A program made the position numbers and the translations under genes. From Blastocladiella emersonii ATCC 22665 (lineage: Eukaryota > Blastocladiomycota > Blastocladiomycetes > Blastocladiales > Blastocladiaceae), in assembly GCA_025594325.1 (NCBI GenBank), contig JANHCV010000008.1:930001-994000 (forward strand): a stretch of DNA of 64,000 bases, given 5' to 3'. The notes below the pieces were generated by a model. The model searched no databases. It was given only the letters and a program-made list of their open reading frames with translations, and was not told the DNA's origin. Positions 1 to 11,016 of this stretch are shown piece after piece. The stretch's first letter is position 1, and each line of letters opens with the position of its first letter.

Positions 1-88
1 GGAGGCGCGCAAGCCGAACTCACGACGGCGCGTCAGGCCGACCTGACCCCACTCTCCCCTCGGACCGTGCCCCCTGGCAGCTATACCA

Positions 89-1318
89 ATGAAGACTCCA
101 TGCAACTTGAATGAAAATCGGTTACCGACACACGGTGACCTTGTCCGCGTTCCGGGCCTCCCACTTGCCGCGGCCGCCGAGCGAGACGCTGGGTGCTGCG
201 AGGACCAGCAAAAGAGACTTTTGCGCGTCATGGAGCTGCGTCTTCAGGTTATAAGAACCACTCTTGCTATTAGACTTGATCGATCTCCCGCTCCGTCACA
301 TTCGGCGACCGCTGCCGCCGCTGAAATCGGATCACTATTGTCTCAGCTCGCGAGTTTGACGGAGCCGCAACAGATTGTTGCTCGTTCCTTCAACGAGCCC
401 GCTCCTGTCCTGGCTCCCGCCGGCTCGGACACGCCTCGTCTCGACCCGGCGCATGGTCATTGCAAACCCGAGCCCGAGTTTGGAGCAGCTCGTTCTCAAG
501 GCCCAGCTCATACAGGTCCGACCACGACTTACTCAACAGGGACCTTGAACTCGCCCAGCAGCCGTACCTCCCTTTGTTCCTTCGACGACCACCTTCGCTT
601 CAGACTCAAGGAGTCTGGCCCCAACGTGCCGCTCACGGTCTTGCTGGCGCATGCTTACCCAAACGTCCACCGTGCCCTGTATCGCAGGTATGCTGTCTTC
701 TTGCGCATGACAGCAACCGACGACGAGGCGAAACAAATCTTCCTCGACGCTCTCAAGCCAATTGACGATCAGCTGTCGTGGATTAACCGCTGGCTCCGCA
801 TGAAGCCCCGGCCGAGCACTACCGTCGCCAAAGTCTTCTCGACCTATATCCTTGTCCTCCGCGAGCAGATTGTGACTGACGCCATCTTTCAAAGGTTGTG
901 GCACATGAAAAAGCTCTTTGCCGACAAGTTGTTCATGTCGCTCGGGTACATCCCGAAGACGTCGCTGGAGATGATCGCCGCGCCTGATTTGACTTTGTCT
1001 GAGATGGCCGCCGCACTTGGCAACGTTGTGTTCCCGGCGGTTCACTTGTCCGCACCGATGCGAGGCAGCGATGCGGTAACCCGCGGCGGCGACAGTATCG
1101 CCTGCATGTACTGCCGGCAGCTTTGCCAAGCAGTTAATATTGTCCGCTCTCACTCCACGCGCGAGTGCCAGGCACTACAGGACACTTGCTCCGTCGCCAC
1201 TGCAATCGTGAGCGCCGCGCGAAACATGGCCGTTCCAAGCCCTCCGCATTGCGCGGCCGCTTCGCTGAACCATGTCTTCCTCGCTACTGCGAAACAATGG
1301 GTCGTCGACGTGACCCGA
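89..1318 (+). pseudogene. Gag-like zinc-knuckle family gene, 5' part (split by transposon)
   Basis: The reading frame starts with MKTPCN at the leader motif (ACTCCATGCAAC). It continues through the family N-terminal helix (about residues 44-62), a Ser/Pro-rich linker and the helical core (about 165-320), to a stretched zinc knuckle with C339, C342, H355 and C360. At 1319 the frame runs into the terminal inverted repeat of a Plavaka-like transposon. The missing C-terminal tail is found in frame on the far side, at 8553-8702. Joining 1318 to 8553 gives 460 codons including the stop, with no frame change. The gene is therefore interrupted rather than degraded, and the insertion may be fairly recent. 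The function is unknown; the Gag/capsid resemblance is inferred from the helical core plus knuckle. Only 88 nt of upstream sequence are visible, so the promoter module cannot be judged. Confidence 0.72.
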
Positions 1319-1560
1319 CATCGCAAAACCTGCAGCAGCGGTTCGGGGCCCGATCGCGGCCGGATCGCGGCCAGAAAGCAGCATCTGGGCCGGATCTGTG
1401 ATATTATCCTGACGCGGACCGGATCTGGCTCAGACGCCGCGCGGGCGGCGCGAGCGGGGTCGGGGCAGCGTCTGGGCAGCGTTGGGGCGGTATCCGGCCC
1501 AGATCCGGCCCTGATCGTGCCGTGATCCTGCCCTGATCTCGCCCAGGTCCGGGACAGAGG
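1319..1560. repeat. Left terminal inverted repeat and subterminal repeats
   Basis: Terminus CATCGCAAAACCTGCAGC followed by repeated GATC-centred units (GATCGCGGCC, GATCTGGCTC, GATCCGGCCC). The arrangement mirrors 8340-8553 on the opposite strand. Related GATC/CCGG-rich units continue less regularly to about 1745. Confidence 0.8.
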
Positions 1561-1900
1561 CTGCCGTGATGCCGCCGCGAAGTGCGCACCGATCGTGTCA
1601 CTATCCCGCTCGCATCGTGGCCGGATCCGGGCACACGTCGCAGTCAGATCCTGGCCGTATCGTCGCCGGATCCGGGCCATGTCACGCTCAGATCCTGGCC
1701 GTATCGTCGCCGGATCCAGGCCATATCGCGCTCAGATCCTGACCCAGTCGGGGAGTCATCCGCAGCATTCGGGTATATATATATACAATATCATCATATC
1801 GGAACACGCTTGGGCGGCCGGCCGGCCGGCCTGCCCGCTCGCCCGCCCCCCCCCCCCCCCCCACGGTGCAACAGCGCGTGCGCGCGCGCGCGCCCTTGGC

Positions 1901-4497
1901 CTACTTCTTGGCCTTGGTCTTCGTTCTGCGAGGCACCGAGATGGCGAACGCCGCGAGCGTCGCCGCGCGCTTGGCGCTGGGCTTGCGCACGCGCGTCGAC
2001 TTGGCCCAGGTCGCAGGCGTTGTGGGAGGCGCGGGTGGCGCGTTCTCGACGTTGTTGGTCGGGTCCGTCTCCTGCGTGACTTGGGCATCGGTCCACGCCG
2101 ACTCGTTGTCCTTGGCGCGCTCGTTGTCCTCAATGACGCCACCCTCGGACGCCGCCGACTGGCGCAGCTTGGCCTCAGTCTCGCCGTCGACCACGCCCGC
2201 TGGATCTTGAGCAGCAGCCGCAGCATCGATGGCCGCGGCCGGCGAGGTGAGCCCGTGTGCTGCGCCGACTTGGGGCTCGACCACGGACCCGCTGGTCGGT
2301 GTCGCACTGGCACCAACACCTGCAGCAGCGGAGCGATGGGCTGGGAGGTGGGGGCGATGGCATGAGCGTCAGCGTTGGTCACCCGGACGCGGAGACAGCA
2401 GCGAAGGGAAGGGAGCATACGACAAGGCCGCTGCTGCAGTGGCGGAGGTGGTGGTGGCCGAGGTGGTGGCGGGGTCAGCGAACGTGGACGACGAAGGGGA
2501 CTGGCGTCGCTCTCGTCGCCCTTGTCATCGTTGTTGGCGTCAGCGTCGGCACGAGGGAGCGGGGACGAGGGGAAGGGCGCGGTCGTAGTCTCGACAGGCA
2601 CGAGCGAGGGCGCGCTGGTGGCAAGCGGGACTGCGGCCGAGGTCAAGGCCGACATGGTGAGCGAGGCCGAGCCGCTACCGTTGCCGCTGCGCGCAAGCAG
2701 CTCGAAGATACCGGGGTCGAGGCCGTTGTGGGCAGCGAGGTGAAGAGGCGACGCCGGGTTGCCGGGGTTGATGAGCATTGATGACGTGTTGCCCAACGGC
2801 ATCTCGACCGCGTAGCCCGAGTTGGAGAAGGGCATGGCGCCGGCGGGTACCGATGACGAGGCCGAGGCCGCTGCTGGTGCCCCGGCGATGGCAAGGCCGG
2901 ACGCGGGCGTGGCAGTGCTCGGCGGCGGGGCAGTGAACCACGCAAAGCCCGTACTGTACCCACGTTGGGCACACGTCTCGCGGAACAGCACCGAGAAGCC
3001 GGTCACCTTCTTGGTAAAGTTGGGTTCCGCCACGACCTTGCGGAGCTTGGTGAGGTTGGATTGCCGGTCCGACTGGTTGCGGAAGTCACCCCACCCCTTC
3101 GCGGGCGACAGGGCCGAGCCCAGCTAGGCAGCGCGCGCGCGCGGGGGTGAGCAGGCCGCAGAAAGAAAGCGGCGGTGACGGCGGAGGCGCAACGTATCAC
3201 AGCGAGAAGTAGAGCGAGGAAGCATTGGGCGCGGTTGACCTTGAGCACGGCCCCGTCCAGTTCCTGCAGCACCAGCACAGCGATGGATCCAAAGGATACA
3301 TTCGCTATGAGGGCAAGGTTGGAGGGGGAGGGGAGGGGCGAATGAGGGGTACAAGTTGTGTCGAGGGATGGGCAGACGCACGCAACGTACAGTTCACGGA
3401 CAACAGGAGGACGCTGTCGAGCAGCACCTCAAGGATCGTGTTTGGGTTGCCGGCCGCGTCAAAGAGCACGTTGTTGGTCCACGCAGGCTTGAGGACGCCC
3501 ATGTTGCCGGCCTTGAAGGCGGCGTGCGCCGTGTCCCAGGTCCCCGAGGCGATCGAGGCGTTGTTGACCAGCTTCTGCCTGATGAACTTGAGGACCAGCG
3601 TGAAGAGGTTGGAGCGAGCACAGGCGAACTCGTCCTTCAGGTTGGCGAACTCAAGCTATACACAGGCAGGCAGCAGAGTCAGTGCACCCGGCGCAACTCG
3701 CGGTTGGCCGTGGACCGTACATGGGCGCTTGGCCACTCGTTCTCAAGATCCGACAGGTCGAAGCGGGTCATGTACGGCGTGACGAAGGCCGAGTAGACCT
3801 TGGCGATCATGGTGCCATCAATTGTACGCAATCGAAGCTGTGCCCACCCGTTGGTGGGTGCGACTGCGGGCGCCAATGATGGTGTGAAAGGGGTGAGCGG
3901 GGCGAGAGGGGTGAGCGGGGCGAGAGGGGCGAGACTAGCGACGGGCGCAGATGGCGGAACAGTCAAGGGCGCAGAGGAGGGAGGAGCGGCGGGCAAGACG
4001 GGCCCGCAGGCAAATGGGTTGTGCTTCAAGCGGCGCCGCCACTTGCGCGGAGGCTTGCTGCCGTCGTTGGGCTGTGGGGCCGTTGCTGCCACCGCCGGAG
4101 AGGCAGCAACAGCGGCGGCGGCAGCAGGCGAGCAGGCGGGCGGCGCGCGAGTGGTGGAGCTGAGGAAAAAGGGCAAGGAGGGGTCGGGAGCAGGGGCGAA
4201 CGTCATCAACCGGTCCGTGGCGGGGGTACGCGCGGTGGCGGCGGGAAGAGACACGATGGGGAGAGGGGCAGCCTGCGCAAACGAGGTTGGGTCCGGCGGC
4301 GGGAACGGGAACTGCTGCTGGTGCTGCTGCTGCTGATGATGATGAGGATGATGATGCTGCTGCTGCTGATACTGCGGCATGGACCGCTGCTGCCGGAACT
4401 GCATGATCATCTGGATCTCGTCCGCCGTCATGTTGAGTGGCGGCTTGGCGGGCGCCGAGCCAGACAACGGGCTGGGCGCGGGTTGGTGCGACGCCAT
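1901..4497 (-). CDS. Plavaka-associated accessory gene, multi-exon, unknown function
   Basis: This gene runs divergently from the transposase and lies wholly inside the transposon. The first exon starts at 4497 with MASHQPAP and carries Gln/His-rich (CAG/CAT repeats), Pro-rich and Ala-rich tracts. A better conserved segment follows at about 3850-3690 (DGTMIAKVYSAFVTPY). Further coding pieces lie at about 3655-3410, 3260-3220, 3125-2530 and 2284-1901, the last ending in a Lys-rich tail (TKTKAKK). Intron borders are my reading of GT..AG sites and frame changes and are only approximate; one proposed intron, 3656-3687, is very short. No known domain is recognised. Its position suggests an element-encoded accessory or regulatory protein. 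A cargo host gene is the main alternative. Confidence 0.5.
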
Positions 4498-4887
4498 GAC
4501 GGGCGACGCTCGGGACGCGAGATGGCGGTGACGGTGGCGGTGGAGGGCGGGTGGGTCGGATGCCAGCAGGTCGAGGGCGGCGGGTGTCTTGCGGGAGCAG
4601 AAGCGACCGAGGCCGAGCAGGCGCAAAGTCAAGAGAGGGGAGGGAGAGCGGGAGCGGGAGCGGGCGGGGCGGGGCGAGGGGGCGCCCCCTCTTTGCCTGC
4701 CTCTTCGCCGCCGCTGTGCAGCAGGCTGTGCAGCACGCCGCCGAACGCGCAAACGCGCCAACGCGCCAACGCGCCAATCATGTGCTCGGCGCGTCGCTGC
4801 CTCGCCGCTGCGCCGCAATCTCTCCCGCGCGCGCGCACGCCAACGCTGGGCCGCCCACCCTCACTGACTTTGCCCTTGTACTCGCGC

Positions 4888-7442
4888 ATGTGTAGCGGGC
4901 GTCCGATGCGAGTCGCACCCGGTGACGTCTACAAGACGTTCATGCGGCTGCTGCAGGTGCTCGGCGACCTCCCTGAGCTCTCAATCATGACGCTCACCAA
5001 GCAGGGCATCGTCTGCCCGCATTGCCCGACCGAGGTCGCGCAGTTTCTCAAACGCATGCTCATCTTCGGGTCCTACAACATCGAGGAGATCCGCGCCAAG
5101 CGCGTCGACCCGCCGTCATGGGCCTGAGCAAGGCCCAGCTCAAGGCGCTGGCCAAAACTCTCGGGTACCACCTGCTCAAGGTGCGCTGGCTCTCTCCATG
5201 CCCACTGCGCTTTGGCGCCGCCCATGTCTCACTCACCGACCATTTTGCCCCCACACGAACGACGTGTAGAGCGGCTTCAAGGAGTGGCCCAGCGTCAACA
5301 TCTTCAAGTGTCTCGCTGTCGACCTGCTGCACCAGCTCGATATCGGCGCGTTTGGCCGCTACCTGTGGTCGGCGCTCAAGGCCATTGTCAAGAAGCGCGT
5401 GACGCACCCGCCGAGCCTCGAGCAGCGCATCAGCATGACGCCCGCCTTCTCGAGCAACCCGCTGCGCGCCGGCGCCATCATGACGCGTGACAAGCTCGCC
5501 GGGCACGAGTGGCGGTGCCTTTACCGCGTACGTGTGTTTCTCCGTGCTTGGGTAGACTCGCTGCTGGCTGGCTCCCTTCCAATGCTTACTCATCGTGTTT
5601 GCGTCGCTTTGCCTGTAGGTGATTGTGCCGCACCTGATCGGCCTGTTTCGCGAGAAGGAGCTCAACGACCGCGTCCTGCACCTGTTCAGCAGCTTCGCGA
5701 CCGTGGCCACGCTCGCGTCCTCGCCGACCCTCACCAACTCGGCGCTGGAGCTGATTGGACGGTACCTCGACGTCTTCTTCGAGCACCTCGTGCTGTTCTT
5801 TGAGGACGCCGGTGTCGACCTCCCCGACGCCCTCGTGTTTCATATGATGAACCACATCCCGGGCTCGGCACGCCGTTTCGGCGCGCCGGCGGCGTCCAGC
5901 ACCGAGACCACAATCGAGCTCCAGCACAAGGTGTACGCGACAGCACCAACGAAGCGCACCAACAGCCAGCAGTCGCTCAAGATTTTGGCGTCGCTCAACA
6001 TTGCTGCACGCGACGCCCTGATCGCGCAGTTCTCCTACATGCGCGTCTACCACCCCGACCTCATCTCGCTCGACAAGGTCGACCCGACGCTCGCGCCCCT
6101 CGACCGGGCACTGGACGGCGCGCGGGCTCGAGTGGCCGCCGCTTGTGCCTCCACGCCCGCGACGACCTTTGCCCCTGCGCCCGCCGCCCCAGCACCCGCA
6201 ACGACCTTTGCCCCTGCGCCCGCCGCCCAAGCACCCGCAACGACCTTTGCCGCCGCCACCGCTGCCCCCGCGCCCACCCGAGCACCCACAACGACCTTTG
6301 CTGCCGCCACTGCTGCCCCCGCGCCCGCCGCTGCAGGCACCATCCGGTGTGTCGACAACATGGACATCGACATTGCCACGGACGAGGGCCGCGTCTACGC
6401 TCGCCTCTACGGCAGCCCGGAGCTCATTGCCGAGGTCAATGCCATGTCGGCGGCCACAGGCGCTGTGGGCAACGGCGCGACGACTGCAGGCGCTGGCGCG
6501 CCGACGGCCGCTACTGACGCTGCTGCTGAACCACAGCCCGCCGTCAGCTGCGTCGAGTTGCAGTACGAGGAGCGCCGCATCACGCTCAGTGTCGTTCCCT
6601 CGCTGCTGCGCGGGTCCCGCCGCGGCGTCACGCTCGACTGGCTCGAGAACAAGTTCCCAAACCTCCTGCGCGGCCTCACCAAGGCCATGGCCAAGCACGT
6701 CCTGCTCGGCATCGAGTACGTACTCCCGCATCACTGCCCTCTCTCGAAGTCATGCACTGACGCCACTCTCCTGTTCGCTCCCTGTCCTTTTCTGCCACCC
6801 AGCAACCGCGACGCCAACGCTGCGCTTCGTCCCAAGGACCTTACCGATGCCGCCGGCCGCGTGTCGCAGGTCCGCGGGTTCCAGTGCATGGAGATCCATC
6901 GCACGAGCGACCTCGACCGCCAGCCGATCGTCGAGATCCTCAAGGCCCGCGTCACCGAGTCCCATGGTCGCCTCGTCAACGACTTTTTTGTGGTACGTTT
7001 AACCTCGCCTTGTTATCTTCCTGCCGCTTTACACCACTCGTTACTGATCGCCTCCCCCTGGCGACAAACCCAGGCTTGGCGCGGCAACCAGGGCGGGCTC
7101 AACATCATGGAGCCCATCCTCTTCCTCGACTTTGCCATCAAGGGCTTTGACGACCGCTTCCAGGTCGCCGTCGGTCGCTGGTTCTCGCGGTTCAAGCCCA
7201 ACAGCAACACCATGCTCGCCCGCGACGCCATCACTCACCTGATCCAGGTGCGCCGCGAGGACGCCCTTGCCGTCGTACCCGTTCCCGCCATCGTCGGCCC
7301 TGTCCATCTCGTGCCGACGTTCCTCAAGCACCTCGTCAACGGGAAGCCCAAGAAGAAGCCGTACTACCACCTTAATTGGTTCATCGGCCGCGAGCAGTTC
7401 TTCCAGGAGTCTGACACGGCCTTCAACTCGATCCTGCGCTGA
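4888..7442 (+). CDS. Plavaka/KDZ-family transposase (spliced, probably defective)
   Basis: Proposed exons are 4888-5180, 5270-5527, 5619-6715, 6803-6992 and 7074-7442, each joined at GT..AG sites with consistent phase. Family landmarks appear in order: CPHC near the start; a segment ending in DLLHQLDIGAFGRYLW, matching the family block D(R/L)LHxxxxGxFxxHLW; VFHMMNHIPGSARRFG and STETTIELQHK (the family's FPKxHxxxH and STExxExxHK blocks); then a C-terminal VVPVPAIVGPVHLVPTF, like the conserved VIPxxxIxxxxHLxP. The first exon changes frame near 5105-5120, so there is either a frameshift or a missed splice. The several hundred residues that normally precede the CPxC block are not visible. The codons between 6160 and 6340 encode an Ala/Pro/Thr repeat. 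The protein would cut and paste the surrounding element in the nucleus. Confidence 0.75.
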
Positions 7443-7635
7443 GCAACGCTCGCCCACCATCCCCACCCCGCCGCGCTCGCCCCTCCTCTCCACCACGTCT
7501 GCAGCCGCCATGGGCTAGTCCGGCTCGGCTTCATTGCATTCTTTGCCTCACCCGAGTCCGTCGGTCGCGCACGGCTGGTCGCACACGGCTGCAACTTCAC
7601 GCGCGGTCCCGACGGTCGCTGGCCCACCACCATCT

Positions 7636-7699
7636 CCGCCGACGCCGGTTCTCGCTCGCCCGCGGCTCCGCCGACGCCGGTTCTCGCTCGCCCGCGGCT
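7636..7699. repeat. Tandem duplication, 2 x 32 bp
   Basis: A 32-bp unit beginning CCGCCGACGCCGGTTCTC is repeated head to tail with no change. It lies in the non-coding right arm of the Plavaka-like element, between the transposase stop and the right inverted repeat. Confidence 0.85.
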
Positions 7700-8339
7700 C
7701 CGTGGCGGCGGTCGCATTGGCTGCGCGCGCCGCGACCTATGGCCCGCACTCCGCCTACTCGTTTTCGCGGGTCGACAGGCATCATCGACAGCGCTGAGCC
7801 GCCCGACAAGCGTGCCGCCGCGCGCGACCGTGCCTCGGCGGCTCGCCGCGCCTTGGCGTTCGTCGAGATCTCTCGCGCGCGCGTCTTGGGCCCGCCGCGC
7901 AGAAGACGGTGGCGGTGAAGCCGTCGCCGCCGGATCGTTCCGACACGCGCCACCTCGCTCAAGACCCGGCGCGGGTCAAGTCGCCGCCGTCCTCGCGCGC
8001 CGGACCTCGCGCTGCCGCCGCCGCGGACCGTGCCACCGCAGCGGCCGTGTGGCCGGCCGGGCCGACTCGCGGCCATCGCATCAGCTCAGCAGCCACCGCT
8101 ACGCACGGTGGCCGCCGCCGCCGCGGTGGTCGCTGCTGCCGCGTCCCCACGCTGTCCACCAGTCCCTGGTGGGCGGGTATGGCGTCGCCCGCGGCGGGCA
8201 TCGCGACCACGTTGCGCAGCGACCACTCTCGCTCGCCCTCGCCCCGCGGATCGACCCATAGCAATCAATACATGCATTTGATACTTGACACCGCGTCCCA
8301 CCGTCCCGCCGCCGCGGCTCGCGGCCATGGCAGCTGCAG

Positions 8340-8553
8340 CTCGCGGCCAAGTCCCCCGTCTGGGCCGGATCTGGGCCCGGCAACCAGATCTGGCCCGGAT
8401 CTGAGCCAGACGGCTCATCTGGGCCGGATCCCGCCCCAACACCCCAGCCCCTCCGCGCGCGCCCACCCCGCCGCCGGCGTCTGAGCCGGATCCGGCCCAG
8501 AAGCGCAGTCTGGCTCAGATCCGGGCCAGAGCGGTGCTGCAGGTTTTGCGATG
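8340..8553. repeat. Right terminal inverted repeat and subterminal repeats
   Basis: This is the reverse complement of the left end: GATCTGGGCCGG-type units followed by GCTGCAGGTTTTGCGATG at the boundary. Host coding sequence resumes immediately after it. Confidence 0.8.
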
Positions 8554-8702
8554 GAGCGGGAATCCCAAAGGGCACGTCCCAGCGGAAAGCTGTCGAAATC
8601 AAGTCGGGGCGGATGGTCGCCACGGCGGTCTTGAAGTTGCCCAGCGCTGATTTCGAGCGGGTTTTTCAGGGCATCTGGATCGAAATTGCGGCGGTCTGGT
8701 AG
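8553..8702 (+). pseudogene. Gag-like family gene, displaced 3' part
   Basis: This 50-codon open stretch encodes GIPKGTSQRKAVEIKS followed by VATAVLKLPSADFERVFQGI and a stop at 8700-8702. It aligns with the C-terminal tails of the genes ending at 42928, 44716 and 33184 (IPRGT...MKWCR...LP...R.L..VW.E). It follows the right inverted repeat of the transposon directly and is in the same frame as 89-1318. It is therefore the tail of that gene, cut off by the insertion. No promoter or start codon of its own is expected. Confidence 0.75.
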
Positions 8703-8972
8703 AAGAAAATTCAAGAATTCTTAGCCGGCGAGCGAGCGCGTTTGTGTACATGGAGAGGTTCGACGTTGGTAATTGCACTCTGAAGCGGGTTGGTGCAAGG
8801 ACGGAGTCAAAGGACCCGTTGTGCATCCTCGCACTGCTGTAGGTTGCAGGAACGTCATGTCGGATCCGTTTTGTCCACTCTCACATTATAGCACGCACAC
8901 TCCTCCAAGTGAGCGAACCAAATGCTGAAGCACGATGCGACCCTGCAAAAGGCTCTTGGGTGCAAATCGGAG

Positions 8973-8993
8973 ACGTGTTCCGATATCACGTGC
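8973..8993 (+). promoter_or_regulatory. Composite box: ACGTGT - 3 nt - GATATCACGTGC
   Basis: Variant of the shared module, about 130 nt before the start codon at 9125. It contains a CACGTG E-box core. The left half is one base from ACGCGT. Confidence 0.55.
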
Positions 8994-9124
8994 GTGACGC
9001 GTTGGACCAGAAATGTCTCCCACGCGTTTCTTCGGGAACGACGCGTTGACGACCGAAGGAGCTCCACCCTGCATTTATGACACTCACTCACTATAGACGG
9101 ACTACAGACTTAATGCAACGAACC

Positions 9125-10745
9125 ATGACATCGACTCCCGACCTGTCGGTGGCATCTGGCCTGGCGTCGGCCCTTGCCGACGACGTGGAGGTCTTCTCGA
9201 ACTCCCGCCCCGAGGGTTCACTGAATCCCGTCGCTCTCAATAAGTCTATGTTGCTCGGATCCATCAACATCCGGCTGCAGCTGAAGCGTGCGGCGCTGCA
9301 CGATCGCGCGCTGCAACCCACGCATGTCTCGTTTGCGCCGCCTGCCGACCTTTTCTTCTCATCTTTGCTACCTGCTGCACACGAAGAGCTTGATTCACCG
9401 CCTGTCGATGTCGATCTCCCATCCACGCCAACGTCGGCTCTCGGTCCCGCGTTCCGCGATGCGCCGATGACCAACGAGCCCAGAGCGCCGTGCACCAAGC
9501 TTGTGGCGCCCATCGTGACGATGCTGAAGCAGGAACGTTCTTCGTCCTCTAAATCGCTTTCTTCCAGCTCACCTCCGGCCACCGTCGCCAAGCTGCGCCA
9601 CTCCCTCAGCGCCACGGACCCGCAGCTCTTTCTTCGCTTCAACAAACTTGCACCCGCTTTTCGTATCACGTCCAAGCACTCATCCTCGAAGAGCTTCCAT
9701 GACCCGCATGCCTATCTCGCTGCTCTCCGCGTTGCAATCCCCGAAGCAAAGACGCTGGCCGCCCTTCTCCTGAATCTGTGGACCAAGGTCGATCTTCTTT
9801 TCTACTGCACCTATGCCGTCCTACTCATCGAATCAACACCCGATGCCCAGGCTGAGCGTCTCTTCATTGGCATCGCTGATCAGACCTGGAATCCCGAGTG
9901 GATCGCACGCCGGCTCGCGCTGCAGCCTCGTTCTCAATTGCGCAGTGACATCTCGGCCTACCGTTTGATCTTTCACAACCTCCTCAGCTTAGTCGTAGAG
10001 GTGACTCCGGAGCTGTTGCATTCATGCCACATCAAGCGTGTCTTCACCCTGCTCATCGGTCACTGGCTCAAGTGGAAACCGACGAACGTGGACCCGCTCG
10101 TCCATGACACGGCTGCTTCGCTTGCTGATGTCGTAGAGGTGTACACTCGCCTCACCTTGCGTGGTTCCAAGTTTGCTTCCGGGAAGGACGGCTCGGCGGC
10201 CGCTGCTCAACGTCTGACCCCGCGCCCAACCACCACTACTGCATCAAGCCAGCCATTGCGGGTGTGCGCGCGGCACCTGGACGACCCGGCTTCTCATTCC
10301 GCTTCGTCATGCTCTTGTCACGCTCCCGCTCGCGGTCGCCCGCTCACCACATGCCTCACGAGCACCCTGAGGGGTGCGACTTGTGCTCCCCGCATCCCGG
10401 CTACCCGGTCCCCTCGGCCCACCTTTCCGAGGAATGCCCGCTCCTAAATGACCAGCGGGAGCTCGCGCACCGTCTGCTGTTCGTGGTGCGCACCTCCGAG
10501 ATCGAAGATCTGCCGTTACCGTCGTCCGCGAACTACTACCCTACCTGCTCGAGATGACGACCACGTGGCTGCGGCAAATTGTCTACGCCAAGATTTTGCC
10601 CGGAACGCCCCGGGACGATGCATGCAAGCTGAAGCGGTGCCGCAGCACGTTCGCGATGCTTCTCGCGACACCGCATTCGCGCCGCCGCGAGCGCGTGCTG
10701 CTGGCCATGTGGAGCGAGGTGGCTAAGCTCGTCGAGGCGGCGTGA
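9125..10745 (+). pseudogene. Gag-like zinc-knuckle family gene with two frame breaks
   Basis: The start at 9125 (MTSTPDLSV) is chosen because the leader motif ACTTAATGCAAC sits just before it, exactly as in the genes at 41444 and 43214. Codons run open from there through the N-terminal helix (LLGSINIRLQLKRAAL) and the core to about 10240. The frame then shifts: the knuckle CDLC-X11-HLSEEC is read in a second frame at about 10370-10440. The tail (IVYAKILPGTPRD ... RVLLAMWSEVAKLVEAA) is in a third frame up to 10745. Two single-base errors or two small lesions would explain this; I see no good introns at these points. It is the closest relative of the 41444/43214 subgroup. Function unknown. Confidence 0.65.
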
Positions 10746-10910
10746 GTCGCGATGGCCGTGTCGACGTCTGCGAACCAGTTGTTGTTGGAGGAGGGGCTGT
10801 CGTGCACCGTGTCTGATGGGATTCGAGAGAATATATTTGAACTTAGAATACTTATGTCCCGACCGTGAGGTACCTCTCGTGGTCGCGGGAACTGGCGAAA
10901 GCGACGTGAG

Positions 10911-10931
10911 ACGCGACGGGAAATCATGTGA
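10911..10931 (+). promoter_or_regulatory. Composite box: ACGCGA - 3 nt - GAAATCATGTGA
   Basis: Module variant ending 85 nt before the start codon at 11017, with the same 3-nt spacing between halves as in the other copies. Confidence 0.6.
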
Positions 10932-11016
10932 CCCGAGACCTGCCAGTCACTTCCCGCACGGCTCGTCCGCGCTCCCACTTCTCCTTCGCTTACCGACCCA
11001 AAATCCATGAACATCC

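Larger units (their letters stand above)
1319..8553. mobile_element. Plavaka/KDZ-type DNA transposon, about 7.2 kb
   Basis: Both ends carry the same inverted terminus: CATCGCAAAACCTGCAGC reads inward at 1319 and again on the opposite strand ending at 8553. Each terminus is followed by about 200 bp of degenerate copies of a GATCCGGCC/GATCTGGGCC unit, which look like subterminal binding repeats. Inside are a spliced transposase on the plus strand and a second, divergent gene on the minus strand. The element splits a Gag-like gene whose two halves still match in frame. I see no convincing target-site duplication at either boundary, so the end coordinates could be off by a few bases. The superfamily call rests on the transposase sequence; the element is likely non-functional if the frameshift in the transposase is real. 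Confidence 0.8.

Noticed and set aside
1794-2365. Several long overlapping frames on both strands near 1.8-2.4 kb
   Set aside because: Low-complexity G/C-rich sequence keeps all frames open. Only the minus-strand exon ending at 1901 fits with upstream exons and a Lys-rich end.
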